This document shows, one piece after another, positions 1-13,226 of a stretch of 64,000 nucleotides of DNA. Position numbers and translations under genes: made by a program. Source of the stretch: Cannabis sativa (taxonomy: Eukaryota > Streptophyta > Magnoliopsida > Rosales > Cannabaceae); assembly GCF_029168945.1 (NCBI RefSeq), contig NC_083602.1, positions 13,513,850 to 13,577,849 on the forward strand, in the 5' to 3' direction. Position 1 is the stretch's first letter. Each line of letters starts with the position of its first letter. The notes under the pieces were generated by a model. It was not told the DNA's origin and did not search any database. It saw nothing but the letters and a program-made list of their open reading frames with translations.

Positions 1-1086
1 TGAAATTGTATTACCATAGAAGGAATTAGGCAACGACTAGTAACTAATCATCAACATGCAACTCGAAATTTCTGGGGAGGTAAGTTTGGATATAATTCAA
101 AAATCAATTTAATGATCTTTGAACTGCATATCTACTAACTATTTCTCCACCCCTATCAGTTCGCAAGATCTTTAACCACTTACCTTAATGGTTTTAACCA
201 TTGCTAGAAATTAATGAAATTTTTCAAACATTTCAAATTTCTTGCTAAAAGGTATAATCTAGAGTTATCGTTTAAAGAATACAACGAAAAACTCATATCC
301 ACCCCTGAATGTGCATCCATCTGCGAATGAGATGAACTTACTTTCACTGGATATAGGCATATTAACTCTTTGCAGGGATTGATCTTGTCAAATCCACTAT
401 GAACAAGATACAAATGCCATAGATTAAAAAAAATGTGGTAGTGTCTTTTGATGACTTAGGTTTATAAAAGAATTCTTAGAATAGTGCAAGTGGATCCTGG
501 TCACAGAATACCTAACTCATATTCCATACAGTTTGAATCCATTAATAAAAGATGGATATTAAACACTTCAGAAAGTGTAACTGTATTGTATCTGGAATTA
601 GAAATATAAGAAAATTTCTGTTTGGATTCTAAAATTAAAGTCAAAGACTTAAATTCAACCAAATATAATGAGTAATTCTTTCTTGGACCACCACTACTAA
701 TACAAACTCTAAGTCTGATTTGCCCATACAAGTAGGAGATTTCTAAGATTGAGGATTTATATCAATTGGGAATAGAATTTCGGTATTATAATCATATGCG
801 TCATATAAAATGACATTAAATGATTTATAGACCATTCATCCAATGATATGTTTTTAAAGCTAATTCGAAATGAATAAGCTAAGAGGAATTAGGATAATTT
901 CGTTTAAAATAAGAATCCAACGATGCTTCGATTAGCAAAAGTCAAAGTAATCTTATTTATACAATCTTCTTGTTTCATATCGTAAAAATACTAGTCTAAG
1001 GTGTCATCAATTGATGAACAGCTAGATGTCGCATATACAATATTTATCTTTCGAGATCTAACACTATTATGTATGTCTAATGGTGA

Positions 1087-1608
1087 AAATCCACTAGGGA
1101 TTTATCTCATTAGATAAACAAGCCAAGTTAGACCAACAATGAAGATTCGAAATTAAACTACAACTTAATAACAGAAAATAACATGGTTCAATATAAATTC
1201 ATACACAATTCAGAAATTATAAACATATAGCAAGTAGGAATGACAAGTGAAAATACTAAAACTTACAATCCTAAATAATTTCCAAGGTTTTCAACAAACT
1301 GATATCAGTGTCCCGTTTAGGCGAGAGTCAAAGCTACCATTCATTGAATAGAGTTGTCAGCTCGTCTAAAATGTTAAACATTCTAGCAACCTTTTATTCG
1401 ATCAAGATTGGAATTCAGCGTTGTCCCGTTTAGGCGAGAGTCAAGGCAATTCTATCTTATGAGCTTCCACCATTGTTTCATAATTTGCAAGTCAAGTATG
1501 GTCGCCACCATTAGGGTGATCCATACCATACAAAACACTTACAAACTACTTATCATGCGAGGTTAAACGGTGTGAAATTGCTAATGAACGTTCCTCCATT
1601 AGGGAGGA
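1087..1608 (-). other. Structured island of family A: three hairpins and twin motif
   Basis: Reverse copy of the island described at 52461-52980. Hairpin 3 is at 1087-1103 (6-bp stem, loop CTAGT on the element strand), hairpin 2 at 1496-1531 (outer 7-bp stem, inner 4-bp stem, loop CTAAT), and hairpin 1 at 1592-1608 (6-bp stem). The twin motif copies are at 1309-1331 and 1422-1444. All stems are fully paired in this copy. Confidence 0.6.
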
Positions 1609-2943
1609 TTACTCACTAAAACAAACGCGGTGTAAAACCCACAATGGAGATCGAATGTCTTAATAATAAAGCTCATTATTTAAAGATAGTTGTATTTTCT
1701 TTGATTCTCTTTATTTATTCTATTTATTTTAAATATATATTTATGTAATTAAAATTTCCAATTTAGAATGAAAAATTCTAAATATAAATTTTAATTTAAT
1801 ATTTATAAATTTTACTTAGATGGTTATGAAAATAACATGAATTATTTCCATCTTAGTAATAATTTCCAATAAATATTTAGAAAAATATTCAATTTAAGTT
1901 GTTACAAAATTAATTTAAATTAATTTACAACTCAAATTTTATTTTCTATAAATATATATTGCATTTCGAAAAATTAAAGTATTTAAGAATACAATTTTCG
2001 AAAAATGCATATTAAAATAAAGAATAAATCCTGGAAAAATTATTCTAATTTAATGTTGGCCCAAAATTAATTAATAAAATTAATTTACAACAAAAAATAT
2101 AATTTTCCTATTTAATTAAATATATATAAGAAAAATATCAAATATTTAAGTATGATGATTAAAATCAACTTAAATATTAATTTTCTTTTTAATTAAATAC
2201 ATTAGAAAAATACTTCAAGCAAAAATATCATCTATCTAGATTTTCCTTTGACTAATTAATTCAATTTCTAATAATATACTTTAATTCATTTATTTTAAAT
2301 TAATCAATAAATGAAAAAATCATTGATTTAAGTTGATCCAAGAATTAATTAAAATAAATAATTAATTTACAACTTAATCTATTTTTCAAATAAAATTCGA
2401 AATTCCAGCATTTAAGAAATGCAATTTCAAAAATTGATTAATAAAATAAAGAAAAAATATATTTTGAAAATTATTTAAATTTAGTTGAAAAAATAAATTT
2501 CAACTAAAAATAATTTTCTATTTAATTAAATGTCATGAAAAAGAAATATTTAAGTATGATGATAAAAATCAACTTAGATATTTAATTTTCAAATTAATTA
2601 AATGTATTAAATTCAAGAAATAAATAATTAAGTGTAGAGAAGGCTTAATTATTAATCTCTAGTTTAATACTAGGAAAAATATACTTGTACCAAAATTAAT
2701 TATTTAAATAATTAATTTCACAATGTATAATATTTTCCTATTTAATATTAGAAATAATAAGTAGTCTAGAAATAACTATCTAGAAAATATCTTATTTGAC
2801 TAAGTATCTTTTTCACAAAATTTGAAAAAATATCTAATTTAAGTTGTATTAGAAAAAATCTAGAACTTAAATATTTTCAAATTTAAATTTAATTAAATAT
2901 CAAAAATTAAGTTGTAACCACTTAATTTGAAAATAATCCATTT

Positions 2944-3041
2944 TAAGTTAATATTTGAAAAGATATTAACTTAAAAAAATATCTAAAATTTCCCATTTTA
3001 AGTTAATATTCGAAAAGATATTAACTTAAAAAATATCTAAA
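2944..3041. repeat. Tandem duplication of an AT hairpin
   Basis: Two successive units of about 53 bp each hold the inverted pair TTAAGTTAATAT / ATATTAACTTAA around an 8-nt loop, a 12-bp stem. The family-A copy at 27127-27225 also has two units, one degraded. The intact element has one, near 51084-51122. Unit number therefore varies between copies. Confidence 0.6.
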
Positions 3042-4857
3042 GAATCTTAATAACCAATGCCTAAAATTCCTCAACTTAATTTTGAAATTTTAAATCCAAA
3101 AGATATTCAGATTTAAGTTGGTTAGTTGAAGATAACTAAATATCAACTTAAATAGGAATATTTAATGAAAAATTTAAATTAAGCTCCAGAAAGAATCTAG
3201 ATGGTTATAATTCTATATTTAATTAAATACAAGAAAATACATATAGTTTAGCTTAGAATAAAAAATTCTTTAAACTATAATTTTCTTAAATTAATTTCAA
3301 AATAAATGAAATTAATTATGTTGCTAATCAATTTTATTAGGTTAAACTAGTTTAATTAACCTAGTACAGTTATTCAAATCAGACAAATGGGCCTTCACAA
3401 TTGGGGTGGTTCATGTGAGGGGGTGCTGGGTTCAGTATGTCGTACCCACTACTATGGCTCCCAACTCTCACACAAGGCCCAAAAGAGAGGAATTTAACCT
3501 TAATAAGAACAACTGTTATTAATTGAATAAGCCCAATAACTAAATGGGCCTAAATAAATTCTATCAAGAACTATGATAATTTATTTTAGCAATAACAACC
3601 TATATGTATCTATAATCAAATTAAACACATAGGCTCACACAGGCACACTTTGGATGGGTCCTATCATGTTGCTAGGTCATACACAGATGAAAGAAGATTG
3701 TAAATTATACCTGTTACAAATTATTATCTTGACTAAGGGAGCCATCAGATCATTAGATCTGGCAAAAGGTAACCATGGCTATTTGCAATCAAGTAATAAT
3801 AGGTTTTTAAAACTTACAAACAAGTTAAAACACATACTCCTGCAACAAGGTTAGCTGGATAGTTGGATGTAGGATTTATTTAATTTTAAATTAAATAATT
3901 AATTTCGAAATAATTAATTAATTAAAAAAAATTCGAAATTTTTTTAAAAAAAATTTGAATCATTCAAAATTTTAAAAAAAAATTAAATTTAAAATTAAAC
4001 CTACAATTTTGAAAAATTAGGTTTCAACCAACCTAAATATCATTTCAAAATTTGCTAACTACTTTTAAAATTTAAATGTTATTTTATAAATAAAAATTAG
4101 AAAAGATAAGTTAAATATCTTTTTCAGATTTTAAATTTAATTTAAATAAATAAAATAACAAAATTTAAAAGTTAGCAAAATATCTTACATCTATTTAAAA
4201 TTACATGATTATAATTATCTTATTTTAAATTTAAATAAGGTCAAAATATCTAAAAAAGATTTAATTTAAAAAATATATATATAAAATCTGACCTTAAATT
4301 TAAAATTAAGATAAGATATAATCAAATTTAAAAATAAGATAGATTTTTAAGCAAGAAGATAGATACTAATTCTATTCAAAATTCAAATTACACTAATATC
4401 TTGAATTAAATTTAAAAAATATTAAATTAATTCAAAATGATAATTAGAATTGAATTAGGAATAGTAATAGTATAAATACAAAACTATACCAAAAATCGGA
4501 AGTTAATTCCATGAAAAAGCATGAAAAATCGAAGAAAAACGAAAAAATTGTGAACTGTACGGACAGTTTTCTCGATCGCAGGAAAATTTCAGCACAGCTC
4601 CGATTTTTCCAAATCTTCAAAAATTCATAACTAATTCAAATAAAATCGAAATTGAGTTCTGTAAAAGGCTAACTTGCTTAATTTTTTCCATACTATCCAA
4701 TAAAAATAATTCCAGAAACAGAATCGCAATTAATTTTCACGAAAATTTACAAACATCAATCAATCATCAAATAACACTCAATACAACATGATACCATCCA
4801 AAAACAAACAAACAATCGTTTTAAAGTCCAAATTTCTTGCAAGTAAATCAATTACCA

Positions 4858-4871
4858 TGGCTATGAGGCCA
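4858..4871 (-). other. Primer-binding site (initiator-Met tRNA type), reverse
   Basis: On the reverse strand the bases just inside the LTR read TGGCCTCATAGCCA. The usual plant tRNA-iMet primer site is TGGTATCAGAGCCA, so 11 of 14 bases agree. It sits 2 nt from the LTR edge, where a primer site belongs. Confidence 0.65.
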
Positions 4872-4873
4872 GT

Positions 4874-6772
4874 TTTTGGAAATTATTTTACCAGGATCTT
4901 AGATCTACTCACAAGTATGTTGATTAACACCCTAAATATGAACTTTCTAAAACGATGAAATAAACACATATAAAGTTTAGGAAACCTTACATTGGGTGCA
5001 GCGAAATTAAATGACTCCTTCCGTTCAGATATCTAGCCCTTGATTCCTTTCTGTAGCAGAGCATTATCAATATCTGAACCTGGATCTCTTTCTCTGAATC
5101 TTTGATGCTGAAACTCCTTCTTGCTGAAAGTCTTTCTTCACGATCTTCCTCACTATGATTGAGGTATCACTTGCTGTGTGTGGGCACTACTCATACACTA
5201 AGAAATTTCGAAATTTCAATGAACAAGAGAGAGAAGAAGTGGGTTTGGCCAAAGATAGGGAGAGAGAAGACTCAGTTTTTTCTGAATGAAAAAGTAGAAA
5301 ATTTAAGTGTAATTTTCCTGAAGCCTTCACTATCTATTTATAGCATTCCACTAGGGTTAAGTTTGAATTATTTGGCATTAAAATAATGAAAATATCAGTT
5401 TAAATTTCCTACAAAAGTGGCTGGCCCTATACTAGTGGATTTGGGCCTCACTTTTTGCAATTTTGCAGTTTTACCTTTTCTGCATCTGATTTTCTCAAAA
5501 ACGCCAATTTTCTAATTCAACCATTTAAATGCCAATTCTAACTATTTAATAACTATAAATAATTATTAAATAATATTGTCATTTATCATATTTATTAATT
5601 GAACCATACAAAGTATCATAATTAACAAATATGCCCCTATAAACTCTTTCTTTACAATTTCGCCCTTACTTAGTGAAAAATTCACAAAAAGACATAGTCT
5701 AATTTGAGAATTATAATTGATTAATCAAAACCAATTACATGAGTCTTACAACCAATATTATCTCAACTAGTGGGGGGACCATGGGTCTATATAACCGAGC
5801 TTCCAATAAGTAGATCAAGAATTTAGCACTAAAATTCACTAACTTATTAATTCTTCGTTGAATCCACGCATAGAACTTAGAATTGCACTCTCAGTATATA
5901 GAATGCTCTATATGTTCCACCATATAGACACACCATTAGTTATCCATTGTTATAATCCTAATGTGATCAATGATCCTCTATATGAATGATCTACACTGTA
6001 AAGGGATTAAATTACCGTTACACCCTACAATGTATTTTATCCTTAAAACACTTGACCCTGTATAAATGATATTTCAGCTTATGTGAAATGAGTACTCCAC
6101 CATTTATGTTCGTTTGGTCAAGCTCGAAGGAGATCATCCTTTGCTTACTATTCGCCAGATAGAAGCTATAGATTCCATGTTTATGATAGCGCTCCCACTC
6201 AATTGCACTACCGTGTTCCCAAAATGTACGTATCACCCTGACCTAAAAGTAGGCTTAACTAACAAATCAAAGAACACGAATAGCCTTTCAAGATTGAGCC
6301 TAATCATATCAGGATTAAGATCATTTGATCTAGGATCAACTAGGCGATATTGACTTGAATAGATATTACGGTAAGTTTAATAAATCTAACTCAAAGTTCA
6401 ATATCGGTCCCTTCCGATGCATACTCCATGCATCCAACCTGAGCTTTACTTTAACCAATGCTCTGGAAAGAACATAGCACTTCTCCAAATGCAAGTAAAC
6501 TCTGTTGTAGATTATCATATCAGTAAAACCCTATGTCTGATAAATCTAGAAAACTTTATTCACATAGTCATGTTTACTTTCCAATGTGTTGACGACACAA
6601 TAAACAGGATCAAGTATGTCAAAAGGGTTTCAGATGAATTTATACATTATATACATATAATCATGAAATAAATCATGTGAACCATGCAACATTAAATGTT
6701 ATTTCTGATCTATATTAATAAGTAAATCTGATTATATTGAAATGAGTTTTATTTAGGGCATAAAATCCACCA
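4874..6772 (-). repeat. Family-A 5' LTR (reverse), outer edge of nested copy
   Basis: Full-length LTR in reverse. Both terminal dinucleotide regions are slightly mutated: TTTTGG in place of TGTTGG at the left, and CCACCA in place of CCCAACA at the right. A reverse TATA box (CTATAAATAG) is at 5334-5343. The right end at 6772 is the outer end of the element and abuts another LTR sequence, so this copy inserted into that LTR. The 5 bp to its right (GCCCA) would be half of the target duplication; the other half is outside the window. Confidence 0.85.
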
Positions 6773-7323
6773 GCCCAATACTACACCATGGCCGGCCACT
6801 TAAATAGGTTTTTCAAATTAATATTTTCATTATTTTAATGCCAAATAATTCCTAACCTAAACCTAGTAGTTGCCTATAAATAGAAAGTGATGGCTCAGTC
6901 AAATCACAAGTTTTCAATAACCTTTTCTGACAGAAATTTCTCTCTTCAGAAAAACTGAGCCTTCCCCACTTTCTATACCTGGCCGAAATCTTCCCTCTCT
7001 TTTCCCTTCATCAATTTCGTGACCCTAGTGAAAGAGTAAGTGCCCACACACAGCAAGCAGTAACTCAATCATAGATTGGAAGACTGTGAAGGATCAAACT
7101 TGAAGAAGAAGGACATTCGGGCTCAGATCTTGATTATACTCTGCTACAGAAAGGATTCAAGGGTTAGAGATCTGAGTGGAAGGAGACATTAATTCCGCTG
7201 CATCAATGTAAGGTTTTCTTAACTTTATATGTGTTTAATTTATCGTTTTAGAAAGTTCATATTTAGGGTGTTTAAACAACATACTTGTGAGTAGATCTAA
7301 GATCCTGGTAAAATAATTTCCAA
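6773..7323 (+). repeat. 5'-truncated LTR fragment, family-A variant B
   Basis: 3' portion of an LTR including a TATA box (6874-6883) and the end TTCCAA. Its leader (CCTAAACCTAGTAG...) resembles the solo LTR at 35965-37847 far more than the LTR at 9423-11318 at the other end of the same element. Its left part was displaced by insertion of the reverse copy ending at 6772. The terminal CA is missing because a deletion joins it directly to interior sequence. Confidence 0.75.
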
Positions 7324-9422
7324 TAATTTTCTTATATTTCTAATTCCAGAATACAATACAGTTACACTTTCTCAAGTGTTTAATATCCATTTTCTATTAA
7401 TGGATTAAAACTGTATGGAATATGAGTTAGGTATTCTGTGACCAGGATCCACTTGCAGTATTCAAAGAACTCTTTTATGTAACTAAACCTATGTCATCAA
7501 AAGACACTACCACATTTTTTTTAATCTATGGCATTTGTATCTTGTTCATAGTGGATTTGGCAAGATCAATCTCTGCAAAGAGTTAATATGCCTATATCCA
7601 CTGAAAGTAGTTCATCTCATTCGCAGATGGATGTACATTCAGGGGTGGATATGAGTTTTTCGTTGTATTCTTAAAACGATAACTCTAGATTATACCTTTT
7701 AGCAAGAAATTTGAAATGTTTGAAAAATTTTCATTAATTTATAGCAATGGTTAAAACCATTAAGGTAAGTGGTTAAAGATCTTGCGAACTGATAGGGGTG
7801 GAGAAATAGTTAGTAGATATGCAGTTCAAAGATCATTAAATTTATTTTTGAATTATATCCAAACTCACCTCCCCAGAAATTTCGAGTTGCATGTTGATGA
7901 TTAGTTACTAGTCGTTGCCTAATTCCTTCTATGGTAGTACAATTTCAGAATGATGTAATGGTTGTATACTTAATGTAAATCATTACTAGATTCATGGATG
8001 ACCTAATCAAAATCTTAAGAAAAGCTAGAGTTGTTCTAAGTGATTAGGGGTGGACCATCCCATAGTCAATAGATAAGAAAGTGTTTGCTCAAACAAATAC
8101 TACTTTTCTAAGAAAATGACTAAGTCTGAAAATAAAGTAGCAAATAAAGGAGATATTTAATTCTTGATTCCAAAAGTGTTCTATCATCTTATTTGACATA
8201 TGATGATCCCACTGCCTCTGTTGTCTTGTCACAACTAAAGAGGTTAATACCATTTAGTTTTCTTCGACATAATTCACGGTACCTTGTTGTAGTGGGAGAG
8301 TTTCTAGGAACTCACCTTCTTATGACTTGGGAGACACTAGTGATTAAAATCCATTGTGAGTTTAAACAAGTAATGGATTGTCAAGATAAGAAACTAAGAA
8401 GAAAGCCAAAAGAACTATGGTTTAATCCATTCACATGGAATAACCTAAAGTTTTCTATTACAAGGACATAAAAGGAAATTTTCGTTTATAAGTCCATTCA
8501 ATGGACTTAACAAAACTTCCTGTTCCTAGTATTATAGGTTTGAGTTTATCTAAACTTATGGCTTGTGGTATACCTGGTAATTACTTACTCTAATGCAAGC
8601 AATTTACTTTAGTAAGATGCTGAAGCATTTTCTTTCTAATGGCAATCTATAGAAGCTTCACAACTTCTTAGGTATATATTTTATTTATCTAAGGAAAAGT
8701 CTCATTTATTCCAGAAAAGATAAAGCCATGAAAGAATTTCTTATATCAACAGTGAGAGGTCTTAGATATGCTTTTGTATGCCTTAGACCAAACACCTGCT
8801 GTTGAGTGGGAGTAATGAGTAGGTATCAGATTAATCTAGGAGAAGAACATTGGAAGACAATCAAGTAAATCTTAAGATTAAGAAGAGGAACTATATGTTA
8901 GTCTATAAGGGTGTGTTTAAAACTCTTAGACTACACCATATCAAATTTCGAAATTTGCCTTTGTGCTAGAAAATCTTTCTGATAAGATGGTGGTTACTCT
9001 AGGGGTGGAATAGTGGTTTTGGAGAAGTGTAAAAACCTATCTGAAGTCTCTAGGTCTACTAGGAAGGGACTGAATGTTAAAGTTGCAGGAAAGGTGCTTA
9101 TTCAGTCTAAGGAAAGTTCTATACATCTTTGGCACCATTCCAAATTGCCTTAACTACTAGTGTTAATTTCTTGATTAACCAAAAGTAGTTGCCAAAGGTA
9201 TAGAATCCAGTATCCCAAGAGAGTAGACATATAGAGAGGAATTTCACATTATCAATAATTTTGTGATTAAGGAAGAGTAATGGTGGAGAAAAGGTTGTGG
9301 TTAATTCAACCTTTTCAGATCCTATTACGAGGAGTTTACTACTACTACACTTGATTTGTATATTGAGGTGTTGAGATTATTTGAAACGCACTTTTTGTTT
9401 TATATTAGTGCAAGTGGGAGTT
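7324..9422 (+). mobile_element. Family-A interior, 3' third only (internal deletion)
   Basis: Matches the interior of the intact element from about 53473 to 55586. The first 4 kb (primer site, AT-rich zone, hairpin island) is deleted. The junction reads TTCCAA/TAATTTTC, and the short shared word TTCCA on both parents suggests microhomology. It carries the same dead Copia pol: integrase remnants around 7600-7950 and RNase H remnants around 8780-9310 (for example SRYQINxGEEHWKTIK followed by a stop). A purine-rich tract (CAAGTGGGAGTT) precedes the LTR. Confidence 0.8.
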
Positions 9423-11318
9423 TGTTGGGTTTTATGCCCTAAATAAAACTCATTTCAATATAATCAGATTTACTTATTATTATAGATCAGAATTAACATT
9501 TAATGTTGCATGGTTCACATGATTTATTTCATGATTATATGAACATAATGTATAAATTCATCTGAAACCCTTTTCACATACTTGATCCTGTTTATTGTGC
9601 CGTCAACACATTGGAAAGTAAACATGACTATGTGAATAAAGTTTCCTAGATTTATCAGACACAGGGTTTTACTGATATGATAATCTACAACAGAGTTTAC
9701 TTGCATTTGGAGAAGTGCTATGTTCTTTCCAGAGCATTGGTTAAAGTAAAGCTCAGGTTCGATGCATGGAGTATGCATCGGAAGGGACCGATATTGAACT
9801 TTGAATTAGATTTAATTAAACTTACCGTAAAATCTATTCAAGTCAATATCGCCTAATTGATCCTAGATCAAATGTTCTTAATCCTGTTATGATTAGGCTC
9901 GATCTCGAGAGGCTATTCGTGTTCTTTGATTTGTTAGTTAAGCCTACTTTTAGGTCAGGGTGATACGTACATTTTGGGAACACGGTAGTGCAATTGAGTG
10001 GGAGCGCTAGCATAAACATGGAATCTATAGCTTCTATCTGGCGAATAGTAAGCAAAGGATGATCTCCTTCGAGCTTGACCAAACGAACATAAATGGTAGA
10101 GTACTCATTTCACATAAGCTGAAATATCATTTATACGGGGTCAAGTGTTTTAAGGATAAAATACATTGTAGGGTGTAACGGTAATCTAATCCCTTTACAG
10201 TGTAGATCATTCATATAGAGGATCATTGATCAAATTAGGATTATAACAATGGATAACTAATGATGCGTCTATAGGGTGGAACATATAGAGCATTCTATTA
10301 TACTGAGAGTGCAATTCTAAGTTCTATGCGTGGATTCAACGAAGAATTAATAAGTTAGTGAATTTTAGTAATAAATTCTTGATCTACTTATTTGAAGCTC
10401 GGTTATATAGACCCATGGTCCCCGCACTAGTTGAGATAATATTGCTTGTAAGACTCATATAATTGGTTTTGATTAATCAATTATAATTCTCAAATTAGAC
10501 TATGTCTATTTGTGAAATTTTCACTAAGTAAGGGCGAAATTGTAAAGAAAGAGTTTTAGGGGCATATTTGTTAATTATGATACTTTGTATGGTTCAATTA
10601 ATAAATATGATAAATGACAATATTATTTAATAATTATTTATAGTTATTAAATAGTTAGAATTGGCATTTAAATGGTTGAATTAGAAAATTGGCATTTTTG
10701 AGAAAATCAGATGCAGAAAAGATAAAACTGCAAAATTGCAAAAAGTGAGGCCCAAATCCACTAAGTAGGGCCGGCCACTTTTATAGGAATTTACCTCTGA
10801 TATTTTCATTATTTTAATGCCAAATAATTCAAACCTAACCCTAGTGGAATGCTATAAATAGATAGTGAAGGCTTTAGGAAAATTACACTTTTCTTCTGAC
10901 ACTTCTGTTTCAGAAAAACTGAGCCTTTCTCTCTCCCTATCTTTGGCCGAATCCACTCTCTCTCTCTTCTTCATTGAGATTTCGAAATTCTTAGTGTATG
11001 AGTAGTGCCCACACACAGCAAATGATACCTCAACCATAGTGAGGAAGATCGTGAAGAAAGACTTTTAGCAAAAAGGAGTTTCAGCACTAAAGAATTAGAG
11101 AAAGAGATCCAGGTTTAGATATTGATAATGCTCTGCTACAGAAAGGAATCAAGGGCTAGATATCTGAACGGAAGGAGTCATATTATTCCGCTGCACCCAA
11201 TGTAAGGTTTCCTAAACTTTATATGTGTTTATTTTATCGTTTTAGAAAGTTCATATTTAGGGTGTTAATCAACATACTTGTGAGTAGATCTAAGATCCTG
11301 ATAAAATAAATTCCAACA
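9423..11318 (+). repeat. Family-A 3' LTR
   Basis: Complete 1,896-bp LTR, TGTTGGG...TTCCAACA, preceded by the purine tract and followed by unrelated DNA. TATA box CTATAAATAG is at 10852-10861. Its first 25 bases contain the inverted pair GTTTTAT/ATAAAAC found at the start of all family-A LTRs. Open frames of 79 and 84 codons on its antisense strand recur in other copies but look incidental. Confidence 0.9.
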
Positions 11319-11883
11319 CATACCTCCACTTAGCTAGCTTCTAGGGCTAAGATTAGCTCAAGAATGGTTGAAATAAGATGAATTTCACTTAGTTCCCAGC
11401 TGCTTCTAGGGTTCGGCAGAAGGAGAAAAGAAGAGCTTGATGTTATGAAATGGTTTTCTTGCCGTGGAAGGAAACTTCCTTAAATAAGGGTTTGTATTTT
11501 TATTATTATTTTTTTAAATAATAGGCAGCTAAAAAGAAAAGTCAAAGCACCATGAATTTACTAATCTACCCCTCTTCTTTAATTTTTTTTTAAAAAAACC
11601 CTAGGGGCATTTTGGTAATTTCACTAATTCACCAACCCGACATTCTAATAAAATTCTAACTTAATCCGAGAGGTTCTCAAAATAATTCTTTTATTAATGT
11701 CGTGACATTACTAACCACATCGCTAAATTCTCACAATTGCCGGGCCCGAAAATATCGTATTTCATTAAATAATTTCTCAACAATTTACCTAAGTAAGATC
11801 ATAATCTTACTTTGTTTCCAAAGTAATTACATGTTTGATAAAATATGTCTATTTAAACATTATTTATTTTCTGGGATATTACA
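11319..11883 (-). repeat. Fragment of a second LTR type (TGTAATATCCC end)
   Basis: Reading in reverse from 11883 the sequence begins TGTAATATCCC, a common start for chromovirus (Tekay/Del-like) LTRs in plants, and includes the phrase GGGCCCGGCAATTG. The left end is cut off by the family-A LTR at 11318. No coding sequence is attached. Assignment rests on the terminal motif alone. Confidence 0.45.
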
Positions 11884-12066
11884 CTAACGTCAAATCTAGG
11901 GGAGGTTGATGTCGAGGCAATTTTGTAGGATATGAAGGAGGTTGACGTTGGGGTGGGTGGACGACTGAGTCGAGGGGGAGGGAGGACGAACGTGGAGCTT
12001 TAACTCAAGGCTAGGTACCTATTCCCTCCCTAATTTATTTTCTTTCTTCTAGATTTGTTTGGTTGC
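11884..12066. other. Unclassified G-rich spacer
   Basis: About 180 bp of purine-rich DNA (GGGGAGGTTGATG and GGAGGTTGACG are related words) with no frame or known repeat that I recognise. Confidence 0.3.

Positions 12067-12139
<73 letters not shown>
12067..12139. repeat. (TAA)n microsatellite
   Basis: An uninterrupted run of about 24 TAA units. It creates spurious poly-Ile and poly-Tyr frames on the two strands. Confidence 0.95.
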
Positions 12140-13226
12140 TTTTGAATTTTATGAAATGCATGGTAAATTTGTAGTTTTGTCTAGCCGTCTCAACCGTCGT
12201 CCCCAGTTGCTCGTTGGATCGAAGAAGGAAAAAATTAATAGAGAACAACTTTTAGAGTTATATTATGAGTTTTGTGCGAGATTTTTTTCTTTCTTTTTTT
12301 TTTTTTTTTGTGTGTTCTAGGGAAGTTTTTAAGTTTTTTGGGTAATGATCAATCTCAATTTATTCCTTTAATCTAGGTTTTTTTTTATTCTTATTACTTA
12401 ATTAAAGTAAATATTACTATTGAGTACTAATGGTGCCAATCACTATCTAGACGTGGTAATTAGTTAGCGATATTCTCTAAAAATTATTACATTAAATTAT
12501 ATAAGACTTGATATTTAATTACAGTAATAGTAATATGACACTGTAAGGTACTAAATACCACTAGCACCTTTTAGCATTTCTCTTAAAGTAAAACTAATTT
12601 AGTAATAATTATTTTCAATTTTAATTAACTTATTGGTTTCTCATTTTATAACTATTTTTCTCAAATGATTTTTATTATAATTTTAAATAATTATTGTAGG
12701 TGAACTAATATAAATGTGTCACATGTACAAAAATATACACATAAGTAATTCATGTTGACATTTAACTTGTATAAATAAATATGACCTTGGTCTTTTTAAA
12801 AATAAATACCACTTTAAATTTACTAATGGTTTAATAATTTAAAAAATTTTACTCTTAAAATTTGAGTTTAGAGAATTATTAGTAAGTCGAATGACAATTA
12901 AAAAAATTTAACTGCCAAAAACTCAAACAAACATATATATTTCTACGAGGGGCAGAAAAAAAAATTTGAAATTTTGAAAAAAAATAAAAAGAAAAAAACA
13001 AATAAGAACATATTGATTGTGTTTTTTTTTTTGGTCAGAATAGTTGTTAATAATAGAACTTTTTAAAATGGAACAAAACGTTTAGGATGCCAAAATCGAT
13101 TTTACAATATTCCATATTGAGATTGTACCTGGCGCATTAGATCACCAGAGAGTAACCAAAATTGAAGGAGGCAATTTTAATAAGTTACTAGCCAGAAAAG
13201 GTCTCACTACTTGATATTGTAATAAG
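12140..13226. other. AT-rich intergenic DNA downstream of the CCA gene
   Basis: No coding, RNA or repeat signal recognised apart from homopolymer T tracts (12294-12309 and 13021-13032). The part next to 13226 must include the 3' UTR and polyadenylation region of the reverse-strand gene, but I cannot place its end. Confidence 0.4.

Larger units (their letters stand above)
1..4873 (-). mobile_element. Family-A retrotransposon interior (5' and middle part), reverse copy
   Basis: Reverse-complement match, end to end by eye, to the interior of the intact element at 47416-57482, running from the decayed Copia integrase zone (about 1-420) to the primer site next to the LTR at 4874. There is no intact reading frame. 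In the integrase zone the peptide pieces RGGYEFFVVF, NDNSRLYLLAR and LRTDRGGE can be recognised only by changing frame. About 1,600-4,500 is extremely AT-rich, with stacked short inverted repeats. A GC-richer island at 1087-1608 holds the three CTAAT-loop hairpins and both copies of the 20-nt motif. The 3' part of the element lies beyond the left edge. Confidence 0.85.

Noticed and set aside
8193..8471. A 92-codon frame in the family-A interior, repeated at 54390-54635 and in reverse near 31600-31800.
   Set aside because: It is the wrong frame over a decayed Copia polyprotein; another frame here gives RSGRVSRNSPSYDLG, a Copia-like stretch.
9843..10082. A 79-codon antisense frame (MVKLEGDHPLLTIRQ...) and an 84-codon one (MHTPCIQPELYF...) recurring in at least seven LTRs as if conserved genes.
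   Set aside because: They recur because the LTRs are copies. Differences between copies change amino acids freely (MIALP, MLALL, KCTYH to KSTYH), and diverged LTRs (35965, 57488) lose the frames. No sign of protein selection.
12063..12320. Open frame starting with a long Ile run, and its Tyr-run complement.
   Set aside because: Artefact of the TAA microsatellite.
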